Positions 36,122 through 45,535 of a stretch of DNA of 64,000 nucleotides are shown in pieces. Numbering within the stretch: position 1 is the stretch's first letter; every line of letters starts with the position of its first letter. The stretch covers positions 1 through 64,000 of the forward strand of contig CAJMLK010000003.1 in assembly GCA_905214305.1 (NCBI GenBank), in the 5' to 3' direction. The stretch comes from an uncultured bacterium (lineage in GTDB: Bacteria; Desulfobacterota; Desulfovibrionia; Desulfovibrionales; Desulfovibrionaceae). The notes under the pieces were generated by a model. The model was not told where the DNA came from, ran no database searches, and saw nothing but the letters and a program-made list of their open reading frames with translations. The translations under genes were made by a program, and so were the position numbers.

Positions 36122-36901
36122 ATGAGTACAGCCATCATCGTGGTAGGGGCCAACGGGCGCATGGGCAGAACCATCAGCCATCTGGCGGCGACAGAGCCTG
36201 CCTTTAGTCTGGCGGGGCTGGTAGACAGCAGGGAGCATGTAGAAAATCTGGCAGGAGCGTCCTGCCCCGTGGGTGATAGCCTTGCGGCGGTGCTGCCCAA
36301 AGCGCCGGGCGCGGTGGCCATCGACTTTACGGCCCCGGCCGTGAGCCTGCAGTCGGCCCGTGCTGTGGCCGAAACCGGAAACGCTCTGGTTATCGGCACA
36401 ACGGGCTTTACGGACGCGGAAAAGGACGAACTGCACGAACTGGCGAAAAAAGCTCCCATTTTCTGGGCTTCCAACATGAGCATCGGCGTCAACGTGCTGT
36501 GCAAGATTTTGCCGGAACTGACCCGTGCCCTTGGCGATGCCTATGATATCGAGATGGTTGAGCTGCACCATAACCGCAAAAAGGACAGCCCCAGCGGTAC
36601 GGCCCTGACCCTTGGCGAATGCCTGGCAGAGGCGCGCGGCTGGCAGCTCAACGATGTGCGCTGTTCTGCCCGCGACGGCATTATCGGCGAGAGGCCCAAA
36701 GCCCAGATCGGCATACAGGCCATACGCGGCGGCGATGTGGTGGGCGTGCACACGGTATATTTTATGGGCCCCGGCGAGCGCATTGAGGTGACGCATCAGG
36801 CCCATTCGCGCGATACCTTTGCTCAGGGCGCGCTGCGGGCGGCCGGCTGGCTGGCTGGGCAGAAGCCGGGCAAGCTGTATGGCATGCGCGACATGTTCTG
36901 A
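36122..36901 (+). CDS. dapB: 4-hydroxy-tetrahydrodipicolinate reductase
   Basis: DapB reduces dihydrodipicolinate in lysine and diaminopimelate synthesis. The 259-residue protein has the nucleotide-binding VVGANGRMGRTI, the FTAPAVSL segment, the catalytic HHNRKKDSPSGTAL, and the C-terminal SRDTFAQGALRAAGWL. It follows ligA after 23 nt and ends before a strong bidirectional terminator. Confidence 0.96.
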   Translation: MSTAIIVVGANGRMGRTISHLAATEPAFSLAGLVDSREHVENLAGASCPVGDSLAAVLPKAPGAVAIDFTAPAVSLQSARAVAETGNALVIGTTGFTDAEKDELHELAKKAPIFWASNMSIGVNVLCKILPELTRALGDAYDIEMVELHHNRKKDSPSGTALTLGECLAEARGWQLNDVRCSARDGIIGERPKAQIGIQAIRGGDVVGVHTVYFMGPGERIEVTHQAHSRDTFAQGALRAAGWLAGQKPGKLYGMRDMF

Positions 36902-36936
36902 TGCCCAGTGATGCGCGCGTTGCAGGGCAGCTTGAG

Positions 36937-37049
36937 CGTTGGAGCAACTGGAGAAATTTCAAGTGTTAAATGCTCTAGTTGCCCGGTTGCGCACCGAAAT
37001 GAGCGTGCCGTTACCTTTTAACCATGCATTCTCAAAGGTAATCTGCTAC
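36937..37049. repeat. Degenerate family 1/2 repeat (copy R7)
   Basis: The left part (GGAGCAACTGGAGAAATTTCAAG ... ATGCTCTAG) resembles the repeat edge hairpin. The right part (CATTCTCAAAGGTAATCTGCTAC) matches the second half of the family 1 palindrome and tail. Confidence 0.5.
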
Positions 37050-37097
37050 AAGGCCCTTTTCAGCCCGCTGCTTGTGCGGCGGGCTGAAAAGGGCCTT
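37050..37097. terminator. Bidirectional terminator between dapB and pfk
   Basis: A perfect 19-bp stem (37050-37068 with 37079-37097) has A-rich and T-rich flanks on both sides. It serves the convergent dapB and pfk genes. Confidence 0.9.
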
Positions 37098-37150
37098 TTT
37101 GTGCAGGGGCTGCTTGCACAGCCGTTTCAGCAATTCGGGGAAAAGGTGGT

Positions 37151-38458
37151 TTACACCGGCGGCAGCATGCCTTTGAGCATGCCCTGTCCCGTGGATTCAA
37201 GCACGGCACGCCACAGGTCGGAGTAGATGTTGAGCTTGCGGCGCTTGCGTGTGACCAGTTCCAGAGGCAGGTGCACGTACCGGTCCTGAATCTTGCCCAC
37301 CACCATATGGGTGCGGCCCGCCATGGCGGCATGCACCGCATATTGGCCAAGAAAGCCGCAATAGACCTTGTCATTGGCGCTGGCGGGGATGGAGCGGATG
37401 ATATAGCTGGGGTCAATATACTTTATGGAATGGGCCAGTCCGCGCGCGTCCAGATAGGCGTTGATGGAGGTGCGCAGGAGTTCGGAGATGTCACCCAGCA
37501 CCGGATTGCCCGAAGCATCGGTTCCGTTCTGTTCTGTCAGCAGGTGCTGCCCGGCCCCCTCGGCGGCAACGATGACGGCATGCCCGCGTGCTTTCAGTCG
37601 TTCTTCCAGTGCCGGCAAAAGCCCCCCTTCACCTTCAAGGCAGAACGGGGCTTCGGGGATGAGCACAAAGTTGACTTCCTTGAGGGCCAGTGCGGCCCGT
37701 GCCGCAATAAAGCCCGATTCGCGCCCCATAAGCTTCACAAGCCCGATGCCGTTGGGGACGCCGCACGCCTCGGTGTGGGCGCATTCAATGGCTTCTGTGG
37801 CCTTGTAGACGGCGGTTTCAAACCCGAAGGACTGGGGGATGAAGTTGATGTCGTTATCAATGGTTTTGGGAATGCCGATAACGGCAAGCTTCAGGTTGCG
37901 GGCCTGTATTTCGGTGCTGATGGCCTGTGCGGCCTTCATTGTGCCATCGCCGCCGATCACGAAGAGAATATTGACATTGCTGCGTTCAAGCGTGTCTACA
38001 ATTTCTTCGGCGGACTGCGGCCCGCGTGAGGAGCCGAGCATGGTTCCGCCAAAGCGGTGTATGTCTGCCACGCCTTTGGGCGTCAGCTCCTGGAGGTTAT
38101 GCCCGTATTTGGGGATAAAGCCTTCAAGGCCGTAAGGAATACCCAGTATGGACGGCACGTTGTATGCGTGAAATGCCTCCATCACAATGGCACGTATGAC
38201 GTCGTTGATGCCGGGGCAGAGGCCGCCACAGGTCACGATGGCGCACTTGGCCCGCGTGGAATCGAAATAAAGCTTTTTACGCGGTCCGGCAGCCTCAAGG
38301 CATACGCCGAAGGCTTTGCCCGCCTCGTCTGTCAGCTCTTCATCCACAAATATCTGTATGGTCCTGTGGTCGGCCCAGGTGCGATAGGGCAAATGGGAGT
38401 CGAGCTTGCAGGGGCCAAGGGTGCGTATCTCCGTTTGCAGCGTGCATTCTTTATTCAT
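37151..38458 (-). CDS. pfkA: ATP-type 6-phosphofructokinase (group II)
   Basis: This enzyme phosphorylates fructose 6-phosphate. The 435-residue protein belongs to the longer PFK subgroup. It shows CGGLCPGINDVIR, the donor-site motif GGDGTMK, the catalytic PKTIDNDI, and MGRESGFIA. The second Gly of GGDGT indicates ATP use, since PPi-dependent enzymes usually have Asp there. Start ATG 38458 follows GAGG. It is 17 nt after the HD-domain gene on the same strand. Confidence 0.9.
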   Translation of the reverse strand: MNKECTLQTEIRTLGPCKLDSHLPYRTWADHRTIQIFVDEELTDEAGKAFGVCLEAAGPRKKLYFDSTRAKCAIVTCGGLCPGINDVIRAIVMEAFHAYNVPSILGIPYGLEGFIPKYGHNLQELTPKGVADIHRFGGTMLGSSRGPQSAEEIVDTLERSNVNILFVIGGDGTMKAAQAISTEIQARNLKLAVIGIPKTIDNDINFIPQSFGFETAVYKATEAIECAHTEACGVPNGIGLVKLMGRESGFIAARAALALKEVNFVLIPEAPFCLEGEGGLLPALEERLKARGHAVIVAAEGAGQHLLTEQNGTDASGNPVLGDISELLRTSINAYLDARGLAHSIKYIDPSYIIRSIPASANDKVYCGFLGQYAVHAAMAGRTHMVVGKIQDRYVHLPLELVTRKRRKLNIYSDLWRAVLESTGQGMLKGMLPPV

Positions 38459-38475
38459 ACCGGCCTCGCGCGTGT

Positions 38476-39033
38476 TTATTTGCTCAGTCCAAGTTCATCG
38501 GCGCTGGCGCGCATGGCCTCGATGGACAGGGCCAAAAACTCGTCCAGATCAAGCCCGGCCTCTGTACACTGCCGTATGTTGTCACGGCTGACACTGGCCG
38601 CAAATGCCTTGTCCTTCATTTTTTTCTTGATGCTTTTGACCTCCATGCCCTCCATGCCCGTGGGGCGCATAAGGGCAGCCGCGCTGATAAGGCCGGTGAC
38701 GCTTTCGCCGCAGCGCAGGGCGTAGTCAAAACGGGTGGCGGGTTGTGCGCCATTCATTTCACCGGCATGGGCGCGTATGGCTGCAAGAGCAGGCTCGGGC
38801 AGATGCCCGGCCAGCATGTCGGCCGTGTCCAGGCCGTGGCGCGCGGGGTTTTCAGCCGTAACCGGATAGTCAAGGTCATGCAGAAGCCCCGTGATGCTCC
38901 ACAGATCGGCATCTTCGTCAAGGCGGGCAGCCAGAGCGCGCATGATTGCCTCGGCAGCCAGGGCATGCTGCATAAGAGAAGGGGGCGTGTTGTGGTCGGC
39001 CAGAAGTTTCAGTGCTTGGTCTCTTTGTATCAT
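38476..39033 (-). CDS. HD-domain hydrolase
   Basis: From ATG 39033 (GGGAG eight bases upstream) the product is 185 residues. The HD motif is seen as HALAAEAIMRALA ... WSITGLLHDLDYP, with a further His in ARHGLDTA and in IRAHAGEMNG, giving a one-domain metal-dependent phosphohydrolase. Substrate is unknown; such proteins commonly act on nucleotides. It precedes pfk, so it may share that transcript. Confidence 0.8.
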   Translation of the reverse strand: MIQRDQALKLLADHNTPPSLMQHALAAEAIMRALAARLDEDADLWSITGLLHDLDYPVTAENPARHGLDTADMLAGHLPEPALAAIRAHAGEMNGAQPATRFDYALRCGESVTGLISAAALMRPTGMEGMEVKSIKKKMKDKAFAASVSRDNIRQCTEAGLDLDEFLALSIEAMRASADELGLSK

Positions 39034-39325
39034 GGCATTGTCTCCCATATCCTTTTTAATGTAGAACAGGGTAGTGGCGAAGGCAAGTCGGCCGGCGGGC
39101 AGCCATTGGTCAGGCGCACGGCGCCCGCTGGCGTCTGGCGCGCCGCCCTGCGGCCCTGCGGGCATCTGCCGGGCAGGGGCACGGGTGGGCGTCAGGCTTG
39201 GGCGCGTGCTGCCTTCATGCCGCAACCTGTTGCTGTGGAAAGGCCCCAGTGTTGACAGCGGGCGTTTTATGGCCGAAAAGAAACTCTTCGGAAATCGTCT
39301 CACAAGGTTTAGTATCGTGACCTTT
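39034..39325. other. Intergenic between HD-domain gene and ricT
   Basis: This divergent 292-nt gap is GC-rich. An in-frame ATG at 39269 gives a longer ricT, but it lacks a good ribosome site and family support. No other element is clear. Confidence 0.4.
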
Positions 39326-40408
39326 ATGCCCATATACGGCCTGCGTTTTCGCGCGTTGGGCCAGACAAGCTATTATAGCGGCCCTCCGGGACTCAGCCCG
39401 GGTGTGCATGTGCTCATCGAAGCCGAGCAGGGCTACGCTCTGGCACAGGTGGTTTCCGGCCCTGCGCGGCATTTGCCGGGACAGGAAAGCGAGCCCCTGC
39501 CCCATATTCTTCGGCTGGCAAGCCCGGAAGACGTCCGGCGCGGCGAAGCCAACGAGCAGTTGAGCCGTGAAGCGCAGGCGTTCTGTCGTCAGTGCATACG
39601 ACAGCGCAATCTGGACATGAAGCTTGTGGATGTGGAAGTTTTTTTCGACCGCAGCAAGCTGATTTTCTATTTTACCGCACCATCGCGCATTGATTTTCGT
39701 GATCTTGTCAAAGATCTGGTGCGCGAATACCGTGCCCGCATAGAACTGCGTCAGATCGGCGTGCGCCATGAGACGCAGATGGTCGGCGCGGTGGGAAACT
39801 GCGGCATGGTCTGCTGCTGCCGTCGCTACCTGCGCAAGTTTGCTCCCGTGACCATCAGGATGGCCAAGGAGCAGAATCTTTTTCTTAATCCAGCCAAAAT
39901 TTCCGGCATTTGCGGGCGGCTCCTGTGCTGCCTGTCCTATGAGCAGGAGAATTACGACCATTTTCACCGGAACTGCCCGCGTCTCGGCAAAAAATATCAG
40001 ACCGACAAGGGCGGCATGAAGGTTCTGCGGGCCAACATGTTTCGCAACTCCCTTGCGGTGCTTACTGAAGCCAATGAAGAGCTGGAACTGACGCTGGAAG
40101 AATGGCAGGCGCTTTCGCCGCACCGGCCTGAAGCGCCGCCGTCGCCGCAGGGGCAGCAGAACCGGCAGCCTCCCAAACCGCCTGTTGGTGACGGTTTGCT
40201 GGTGGTTTCGGCCACGCCCGACACTCTGGAGAATCTTGACTTCATGGACGATCTGTTTCCGCCGGAACTGTCCGGGCAGCAGGACGGCGTCCGGCCGGAG
40301 CATGCTTCAGGCAACGGACATGACGGGTCTGGAGCCGACGGGCATGGCGATGCGGCAAAGCCGCGCCGCAAGCGTCGCCGCAAGACACAGAAAAACGAAA
40401 ATCAATAG
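39326..40408 (+). CDS. ricT: PSP1-domain protein (RicT/YaaT family)
   Basis: The 360-residue protein begins MPIYGLRFRALGQTSYY, equivalent to the first residues of Bacillus YaaT, which fixes the start. It contains the PSP1 core with clustered cysteines (NCGMVCCCRRYL and GICGRLLCCLSYE). In Bacillus such cysteines hold Fe-S clusters in the RicA-F-T complex that affects RNase Y activity. The C-terminal ~100 residues are a low-complexity Pro/Gln then basic RRKRRRKTQK tail. The adjacent metG is a frequent neighbour. Confidence 0.88.
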   Translation: MPIYGLRFRALGQTSYYSGPPGLSPGVHVLIEAEQGYALAQVVSGPARHLPGQESEPLPHILRLASPEDVRRGEANEQLSREAQAFCRQCIRQRNLDMKLVDVEVFFDRSKLIFYFTAPSRIDFRDLVKDLVREYRARIELRQIGVRHETQMVGAVGNCGMVCCCRRYLRKFAPVTIRMAKEQNLFLNPAKISGICGRLLCCLSYEQENYDHFHRNCPRLGKKYQTDKGGMKVLRANMFRNSLAVLTEANEELELTLEEWQALSPHRPEAPPSPQGQQNRQPPKPPVGDGLLVVSATPDTLENLDFMDDLFPPELSGQQDGVRPEHASGNGHDGSGADGHGDAAKPRRKRRRKTQKNENQ

Positions 40409-40440
40409 TTACACGCCATTACAAGCTTACGGAGCCTTGA

Positions 40441-42453
40441 GTGAATACCTTCTTTATCACAACGCCCATCTATTACGTGAATGCCAGACCGCACCTGGGG
40501 CATGCCTATACCACCGTGATTGCTGATGCCATGGCCCGCTATCACAAGCTGCACGGGCAGGACACGCTTTTTCTGACAGGCACGGACGAGCACGGCGACA
40601 AGATTGTGCAGGCAGCAGAAAAGGAAGGCAAATCGCCCAAGGAATTTGTGGACGGCATCAGCGCCCGTTTTCAGGCATTGTGGCCCCGGCTTGATGTGGC
40701 GAACGACCGCTTTGTGCGCACCACGGATCCGGCGCATGTGGCTTCGGTGCAGAGCTTTTTGCAGAAAGTGTATGACGCCGGGGACATCTACTTCGGCGAG
40801 TTCGGCGGGCACTACTGCTACGGCTGTGAACGCTTCTATACGGAAAAGGAGCTGGAAAACGGCCTTTGCCCGCAGCACCTGAGCAAGCCGGAATTCATAA
40901 GCGAAAAAAACTACTTTTTCCGCATGTCCAAGTATCTGCCCTGGCTCAAGGAGCATATTGAGCAGAACCCCACGTTTATCCGGCCAGAACGCTATCGCAC
41001 CGAAGTGCTGTCCATGCTCGAGTCCGGCGCGCTGGAAGATCTGTGCATTTCGCGGCCCAAATCGCGCCTGACCTGGGGCATCGAGCTTCCTTTTGACAAG
41101 GATTATGTGTGCTATGTCTGGTTTGATGCGCTCATCAACTATATCAGCGCTCTTGGCTGGCCGGACGGCGAGGATTTCGAGCGTTACTGGCCCGGTGAAC
41201 ATCTGGTTGCCAAAGACATTCTCAAGCCGCACGCCGTGTTCTGGCCCACCATGCTCAAATCGGCGGGTCTGCCCCAGTACAGGCATCTCAATGTACACGG
41301 GTACTGGCTTGTGCGCGATACCAAGATGTCAAAATCATTGGGCAACGTTATTGAACCGGAAGAAATGGCGCAGCGCTTCGGTGCGGATGCCTTCCGGTAT
41401 TTTCTGCTGCGTGAAATGCATTTTGGCTCTGACGCCAGCTTTAGCGACGAAGCCCTTGTGGGCCGCATAAACGCTGACCTTGCCAATGACCTTGGCAACC
41501 TTTTCAGCCGTGTGCTTTCAATGACGGCCAAGTATTTTGGCAGCCGTGTTCCTGCTCCCAAGCAGTTTGACGAGGCGGACAAGGCCATTGAAGAACTGTG
41601 CGGCACGGCCATGCGCAATTTCAGTCAGCTTTTCGGCAACGTGCAGTTTGCCCAGGGGCTTGAGTCCCTGTGGGAACTGGTGCGCGCCCTCAATAAATAC
41701 GTGGACAGTCAGGCCCCCTGGGCCTTGCACAGGCAGGGCAATATGGAGCGCCTTGCCACCGTCATGTACGTGCTGCTGGCCGCCATGCGCAAAACGGCCC
41801 TGTGCCTGTGGCCGGCCATGCCTGTGGCCTGTGCCAAGATGCTGGAGCAGCTCGGGCAGCCTGTGCAGGAAAATACGCCGCCCGTGCCCGCACTGGAAGA
41901 AGAGATGGACAGTCTGGATGGGCTTGTTCCGGGCACTGTTGTTGCGGATGCTTCAAACCTGTTTCCGCGCATTGAGGTGAAAAAAGACCCGGCCGCGGCT
42001 GAAAAGGCCAAAGCGGCAAAGGCGCAGGCCAAGGCGGAAAGCAAGGCTGGCAGGCAGCAAAAGGCCGACGGCGGCAAACCGGCGGAACCGTCTTCCCCCT
42101 GCGCGGGCGAGGCGGTTTCGGGCAAGCCCAATATCGAATTTGATCATTTCAAGGCATTGGACATGCGCGTGGGAACAGTGCTGGTGGCCGAAAAGCACCC
42201 CAATGCAGACCGTATTCTGCGGCTGGAGATAGATTTTGGCGAAGGGCAGCCGCGCCAGATTCTTTCCGGCCTTGCAGAGCATTACACGCCCGAGGACATG
42301 GTTGGAAAGCGCGTTTGCGCCGTGCTTAACCTTGAACCGCGCAAGATTCGCGGCCTCATGTCGCACGGCATGGTGCTCACGGCCGGGGACGGAAGCTCCC
42401 TGACCCTGCTTGGGCTTGATGGCAATGCGCCGGATGGCAGCGAAATCGCATAG
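40441..42453 (+). CDS. metG: Methionine--tRNA ligase with C-terminal tRNA-binding domain
   Basis: MetRS charges initiator and elongator tRNA-Met. The GTG start at 40441 follows GGAGCC. The 670-residue protein has the HIGH-equivalent HLGH (PHLGHAYTT), a zinc knuckle region (CYGCERFYTEKELENGLCPQH), KMSKSLGN, and a C-terminal EMAP/Trbp111-like domain (FDHFKALDMRVGTVL) joined by an Ala/Lys-rich linker. tRNA-Met lies 1.6 kb downstream. Confidence 0.97.
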   Translation: MNTFFITTPIYYVNARPHLGHAYTTVIADAMARYHKLHGQDTLFLTGTDEHGDKIVQAAEKEGKSPKEFVDGISARFQALWPRLDVANDRFVRTTDPAHVASVQSFLQKVYDAGDIYFGEFGGHYCYGCERFYTEKELENGLCPQHLSKPEFISEKNYFFRMSKYLPWLKEHIEQNPTFIRPERYRTEVLSMLESGALEDLCISRPKSRLTWGIELPFDKDYVCYVWFDALINYISALGWPDGEDFERYWPGEHLVAKDILKPHAVFWPTMLKSAGLPQYRHLNVHGYWLVRDTKMSKSLGNVIEPEEMAQRFGADAFRYFLLREMHFGSDASFSDEALVGRINADLANDLGNLFSRVLSMTAKYFGSRVPAPKQFDEADKAIEELCGTAMRNFSQLFGNVQFAQGLESLWELVRALNKYVDSQAPWALHRQGNMERLATVMYVLLAAMRKTALCLWPAMPVACAKMLEQLGQPVQENTPPVPALEEEMDSLDGLVPGTVVADASNLFPRIEVKKDPAAAEKAKAAKAQAKAESKAGRQQKADGGKPAEPSSPCAGEAVSGKPNIEFDHFKALDMRVGTVLVAEKHPNADRILRLEIDFGEGQPRQILSGLAEHYTPEDMVGKRVCAVLNLEPRKIRGLMSHGMVLTAGDGSSLTLLGLDGNAPDGSEIA

Positions 42454-42597
42454 CGCGTCATGGTATGCGGCGCAGGGGCTTCTGCCCCGGCCGCAAGACC
42501 GTTCGCTAGACGCGCGTCTCTGCTGCACGAGCTTGAGGCTGCTCCGGACTTGTCCTGCCGGTTTGCAGAAAGGCGCCTGACCGAAGAACGACAGATA

Positions 42598-42792
42598 TTA
42601 TTCTGTCTTGACGGTATCGTTTTTTCTGAAAAGACGTTCCAGAGACATGGTGTCCAGTGGAGTGAGGTTAAAGCGCATGCCTGCCTCGTCCAGCAGCAGG
42701 GCCAGACTCTTGCGGGGATCCCGCGCGCGCTCTTCGGCCAGATAGGCAGCGGCTTTTCGCACCAGTTCACTCTGCGGCATTATGGTACTCAT
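42598..42792 (-). CDS. Small protein of unknown function
   Basis: This is a 64-residue, helix-rich, charged protein (MSTIMPQSELVRKAAAYLAEERARDPRKS...). ATG 42792 has AAAGGA nine bases upstream, and the frame has coding-like third-position bias. It is soluble with no motif I know. It lies between metG and uppP on the opposite strand. The good ribosome site and composition are the only support. Confidence 0.55.
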   Translation of the reverse strand: MSTIMPQSELVRKAAAYLAEERARDPRKSLALLLDEAGMRFNLTPLDTMSLERLFRKNDTVKTE

Positions 42793-42930
42793 GGCGTACG
42801 TCCTTTTTTTCACTCATAGCCTGCAGGGCGTTTTTTGGCAACGGCAGAACGCCGCGTGCCTGTATTCCGGCCGCAAGAACGGCCGGGCAAACAGCAACTC
42901 GCCGCATGGCATCCGTATACGAGGCCAGTT

Positions 42931-43728
42931 ATGGACAATTTGCTCACAGCATTGATATTGAGCATTGTTGAAGGATTGACAGAATTTTTACCGGTCTCGT
43001 CGTCCGGCCATCTTATTCTGGTCGGGGACCTGCTCGGATTTGTGGGAGAAAAAGCCGCCACCTTTGATGTGGTTATACAGCTTGGGGCCATCATGGCCGT
43101 GGTGGTTCTCTACTGGAAGCGCTTTTGGGGCCTTGTGCGGCCGCAGCCCTATGTCCGTTTTGCGGGCACGCGCGGCATTGTGCTGCTCATGCTCACTTCG
43201 TTGCCCGCCTGCATTCTGGGCCTGCTGCTGCACTCCTACATCAAGGAGTATCTGTTCCGCCCGTCCACGGTGCTCATTGCCCTTGTTGTGGGGGCCTTCT
43301 GCATGATTTTTGTGGAAAAGCGCAAATTCAAAACCACCTGCGTCAGCCTTGACGACATGACCCCGCGTCTGGCCCTGGGAATTGGCTGTTTTCAGTGTCT
43401 GGCCCTCTGGCCGGGATTTTCGCGTTCGGCGGCCACCATTATGGGCGGCATGCTGCTGGGGGCCAGAAGGCCGCTGGCAGCGGAATATTCCTTTATCGCA
43501 GCTGTGCCGATCATGGTCGCCGCCACGGGCTATGATCTGCTGAAAAACCTGAGCATGTTCACCACTGCGGATATTCCATTTTTTCTTGTAGGCATGGCTG
43601 GTTCTTTTGTATCGGCCCTTCTGGCGGTGAAGATCTTTGTGGCTCTGGTGGGGCGTATGACTCTTGTGCCTTTTGCCTGCTACCGCCTGCTGATAGCACC
43701 GTTTGTGTATTATTTCATGGTTAACTAG
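42931..43728 (+). CDS. uppP: Undecaprenyl-diphosphatase
   Basis: UppP (BacA) dephosphorylates undecaprenyl diphosphate, recycling the lipid carrier for peptidoglycan and giving bacitracin resistance. The 265-residue membrane protein has about eight helices and the motifs EGLTEFLPVSSSGHLIL and WPGFSRSAATIMGG. ATG 42931 has GAGG six bases upstream. The TAG stop abuts the family 2 repeat that follows. Confidence 0.95.
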   Translation: MDNLLTALILSIVEGLTEFLPVSSSGHLILVGDLLGFVGEKAATFDVVIQLGAIMAVVVLYWKRFWGLVRPQPYVRFAGTRGIVLLMLTSLPACILGLLLHSYIKEYLFRPSTVLIALVVGAFCMIFVEKRKFKTTCVSLDDMTPRLALGIGCFQCLALWPGFSRSAATIMGGMLLGARRPLAAEYSFIAAVPIMVAATGYDLLKNLSMFTTADIPFFLVGMAGSFVSALLAVKIFVALVGRMTLVPFACYRLLIAPFVYYFMVN

Positions 43729-43845
43729 AACAGCTTACGGACGGAATGAGTTGCCCGTTCTGCAGGGATTGTCCTGAAAATCCTTGCCGCGCAAGGCGAT
43801 CTGGCGGGCTTTTGCCTGTCACGCGCGAGCATTTCAAGTGTGTCT
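43726..43845. repeat. Family 2 intergenic repeat (copy F2a)
   Basis: About 100 nt match the reverse complement of 63660-63785. Shared blocks are GGAATGAGTT, TGAAAATCCTTGCC, GGCTTTTGCCTG and AGCATTTCAAGT. It starts at the uppP TAG stop (TAGAACAGC). No gene is seen in the remaining AT-rich sequence up to the tRNA. Confidence 0.7.
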
Positions 43846-44046
43846 GTCGCAAAGGGGAATATGGCTCCGGTTTTTTCAAAACAGCTTTTGTGCTTTCTGA
43901 AAAAACAGCATTTTGCGACCTTCGAGCGCTGCGCAAAATAAAAACGTAGAAAAAACGAATAGGCACGGATAATTGGAAAGATTTTGCTTGCCAATCATGG
44001 CTAAATCTTATATTTAGATCGTCGCGCTGCCTGAGGGCGAGCGTAT

Positions 44047-44123
44047 GGCAAGGTAGCTCAGTTGGTTAGAGCATGCGGTTCATACCCGCAGTGTCGGGGG
44101 TTCAAATCCCTCCCTTGCTACCA
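44047..44123 (+). tRNA. tRNA-Met (anticodon CAT)
   Basis: A full cloverleaf: acceptor GGCAAGG/CCTTGCT (with a G-T first pair), D arm AGCTCAGTTGGTTAGAGC, anticodon stem GCGGT/ACCCGC-type around TTCATAC, T arm GGGGG-TTCAAAT-CCCTC, and encoded ACCA. The lack of three consecutive GC pairs next to the anticodon loop favours the elongator. A CAT anticodon modified for Ile cannot be excluded. Confidence 0.93.
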
Positions 44124-44133
44124 ATATTTCATC

Positions 44134-44173
44134 AAAGAAGTTCAAGGTTGTGCAAAACACCTTGAACTTCTTT
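44134..44173 (+). terminator. Terminator of tRNA-Met
   Basis: A perfect 15-bp stem (44134-44148 with 44159-44173) is followed by GTTTTTG. Confidence 0.9.
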
Positions 44174-44476
44174 GTTTTTGGGGCGGCGGGGTTGTCAGGG
44201 ATGTCGTGGCTGACATTGGCAGGCAAACAGCCGGAGAGAACGTCCAGCTGCATGGCAGAGCGACTTCTCAAGAACAGAGCAATGTTGCCAGAGTGTAGCC
44301 GCTTTGGCTGCGCGCAGAGGCTTTGAAAACTTCCGGCTTGCAAAACTGCACGGCGTTCAGCAGCGCCTGCAGGCAGGAGGGATTGTGTCGTGACCTTTGC
44401 CGTGCGGATACTGCCTGCTCATGGCATAAGCGCCTGACAATGCCATAAGCAGGGTAAATTCAGCGTAAGGCGGTCC
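44174..44476. other. Intergenic, nothing recognised
   Basis: This 303-nt stretch between the tRNA terminator and the TetR gene has no supportable gene, repeat or hairpin. Confidence 0.4.
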
Positions 44477-45052
44477 TTAATCTTTGGTGGTGGCCGTGCC
44501 TCGCTGGCAGTGGTCTTTCAGGCGCTGCACCACTTCCATGAAAGGTTCTGTGGCATTTAATGCCCTTGAGAGGATGATGGCTCCCTGAATACCGGCTACC
44601 ACCTCCTGCGAGAGGGTATGGGCAACCGGGCTGCTCAGGCCGTGGCGCTCCAGGCAGTTTGCCAGCGCCTGAACCCAGCGTGCAAAGTAGTCGTTAATGG
44701 CCCGTGGAAAGCGGCTTCGGCTTTCGTTAAGGGCAAAGGCCCCCACAAGGCAGACGCGGCGGCCCGACCGGAAATATTCTGTAACCGCGTCAAACATGTG
44801 TGAAAGGGCTTTATCGGGCGCGTTGTGTTCCAGCGGCGCAAAAATTTTTTCTTCAAACCAGCCGCTGACATCCTCAAGCACTGCGTTTGCCATTTCCTCT
44901 TTCCCACCGGGAAAGAAGTGATACAGGCTGCCTTTGCCAAGGCCCGTGCGCTCGCTGATAATCTTGAGACTTGCGCCTTCAAAACCGTATTCACGAAAAA
45001 GTTCACCAAGCGCGGGAATGACATCCCCGCGTTCTGCCACTGTACGGGCCAT
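44477..45052 (-). CDS. TetR/AcrR-family regulator
   Basis: From ATG 45052 the protein is 191 residues. The N-terminal helix-turn-helix is LGELFREYGFEGASLKIISERTGLGKGSLYHFFPGGKEEMA; the FPGGKEE form resembles the LmrA/YxaF subgroup. The C-terminal ligand domain follows (VCLVGAFALNESRSRFPRAI). The ATG overlaps the HPP gene stop by one base, so it is co-translated with its probable target, and the operator-like repeat at 45536-45572 suggests autorepression. Confidence 0.88.
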   Translation of the reverse strand: MARTVAERGDVIPALGELFREYGFEGASLKIISERTGLGKGSLYHFFPGGKEEMANAVLEDVSGWFEEKIFAPLEHNAPDKALSHMFDAVTEYFRSGRRVCLVGAFALNESRSRFPRAINDYFARWVQALANCLERHGLSSPVAHTLSQEVVAGIQGAIILSRALNATEPFMEVVQRLKDHCQRGTATTKD

Positions 45053-45534
45053 TATTTTTCCCTGGGGTAAAGAGTTCCACTTGCCTTGTGAAAGATACCC
45101 GCTATGACCACAAGAAGGCAACTGCCTGTGAGTACGGGAAAAAGAAGATATTCAAAGCCCGGGTTGGCGGCAAAAACCACCAGAGGATCCGCCCCGGCCG
45201 GAGGATGCGTCACACGCAAGGCGGCCATCAGGACAATGGCCAGTCCCACCGCCAGCCCCCAGGCCCACCACTGGTCAGGCAGCAGCATGCGCAGGATCAG
45301 GCCCACCAGTGTGGAGATGACATGCCCGCCAATGACGTTGGCCGGTTGCGAGAGTGGGCTGTCAGGCACTGTAAACAGCAGTACGCAGCTGGCCCCAAAG
45401 GGAGCCATAAGCAGGGGGACCGTGCCGAAAACCGTGAGCGCCCCCGTGAGGGCTATGCCCAAAAGACCGCCCAAACCGGCAAGAACCAAGGATTTCTTGG
45501 ACAGGGGGGATTGATGGCGTGTGAAGATGCTCAT
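45052..45534 (-). CDS. HPP-family integral membrane protein
   Basis: The 160-residue protein has four predicted helices and the family hallmark HPPAGADP (LRVTHPPAGADPL), with FGASCVLLFTVPDSPLSQPANVIGGH. HPP proteins have been linked to nitrite transport in plants and cyanobacteria; the function here is unknown. ATG 45534 follows GAGG. It is first in a two-gene unit with the TetR regulator. Confidence 0.88.
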   Translation of the reverse strand: MSIFTRHQSPLSKKSLVLAGLGGLLGIALTGALTVFGTVPLLMAPFGASCVLLFTVPDSPLSQPANVIGGHVISTLVGLILRMLLPDQWWAWGLAVGLAIVLMAALRVTHPPAGADPLVVFAANPGFEYLLFPVLTGSCLLVVIAGIFHKASGTLYPREK

Positions 45535-45535
45535 C

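Noticed and set aside
44080..44343. Minus-strand peptide ending VAREGFEPPTLRV
   Set aside because: This ending is the well-known false translation of a tRNA read antisense; it overlaps tRNA-Met.
44174..44476. Possible decayed gene after tRNA-Met
   Set aside because: No frame with a ribosome site or family resemblance; the short open frames look random.
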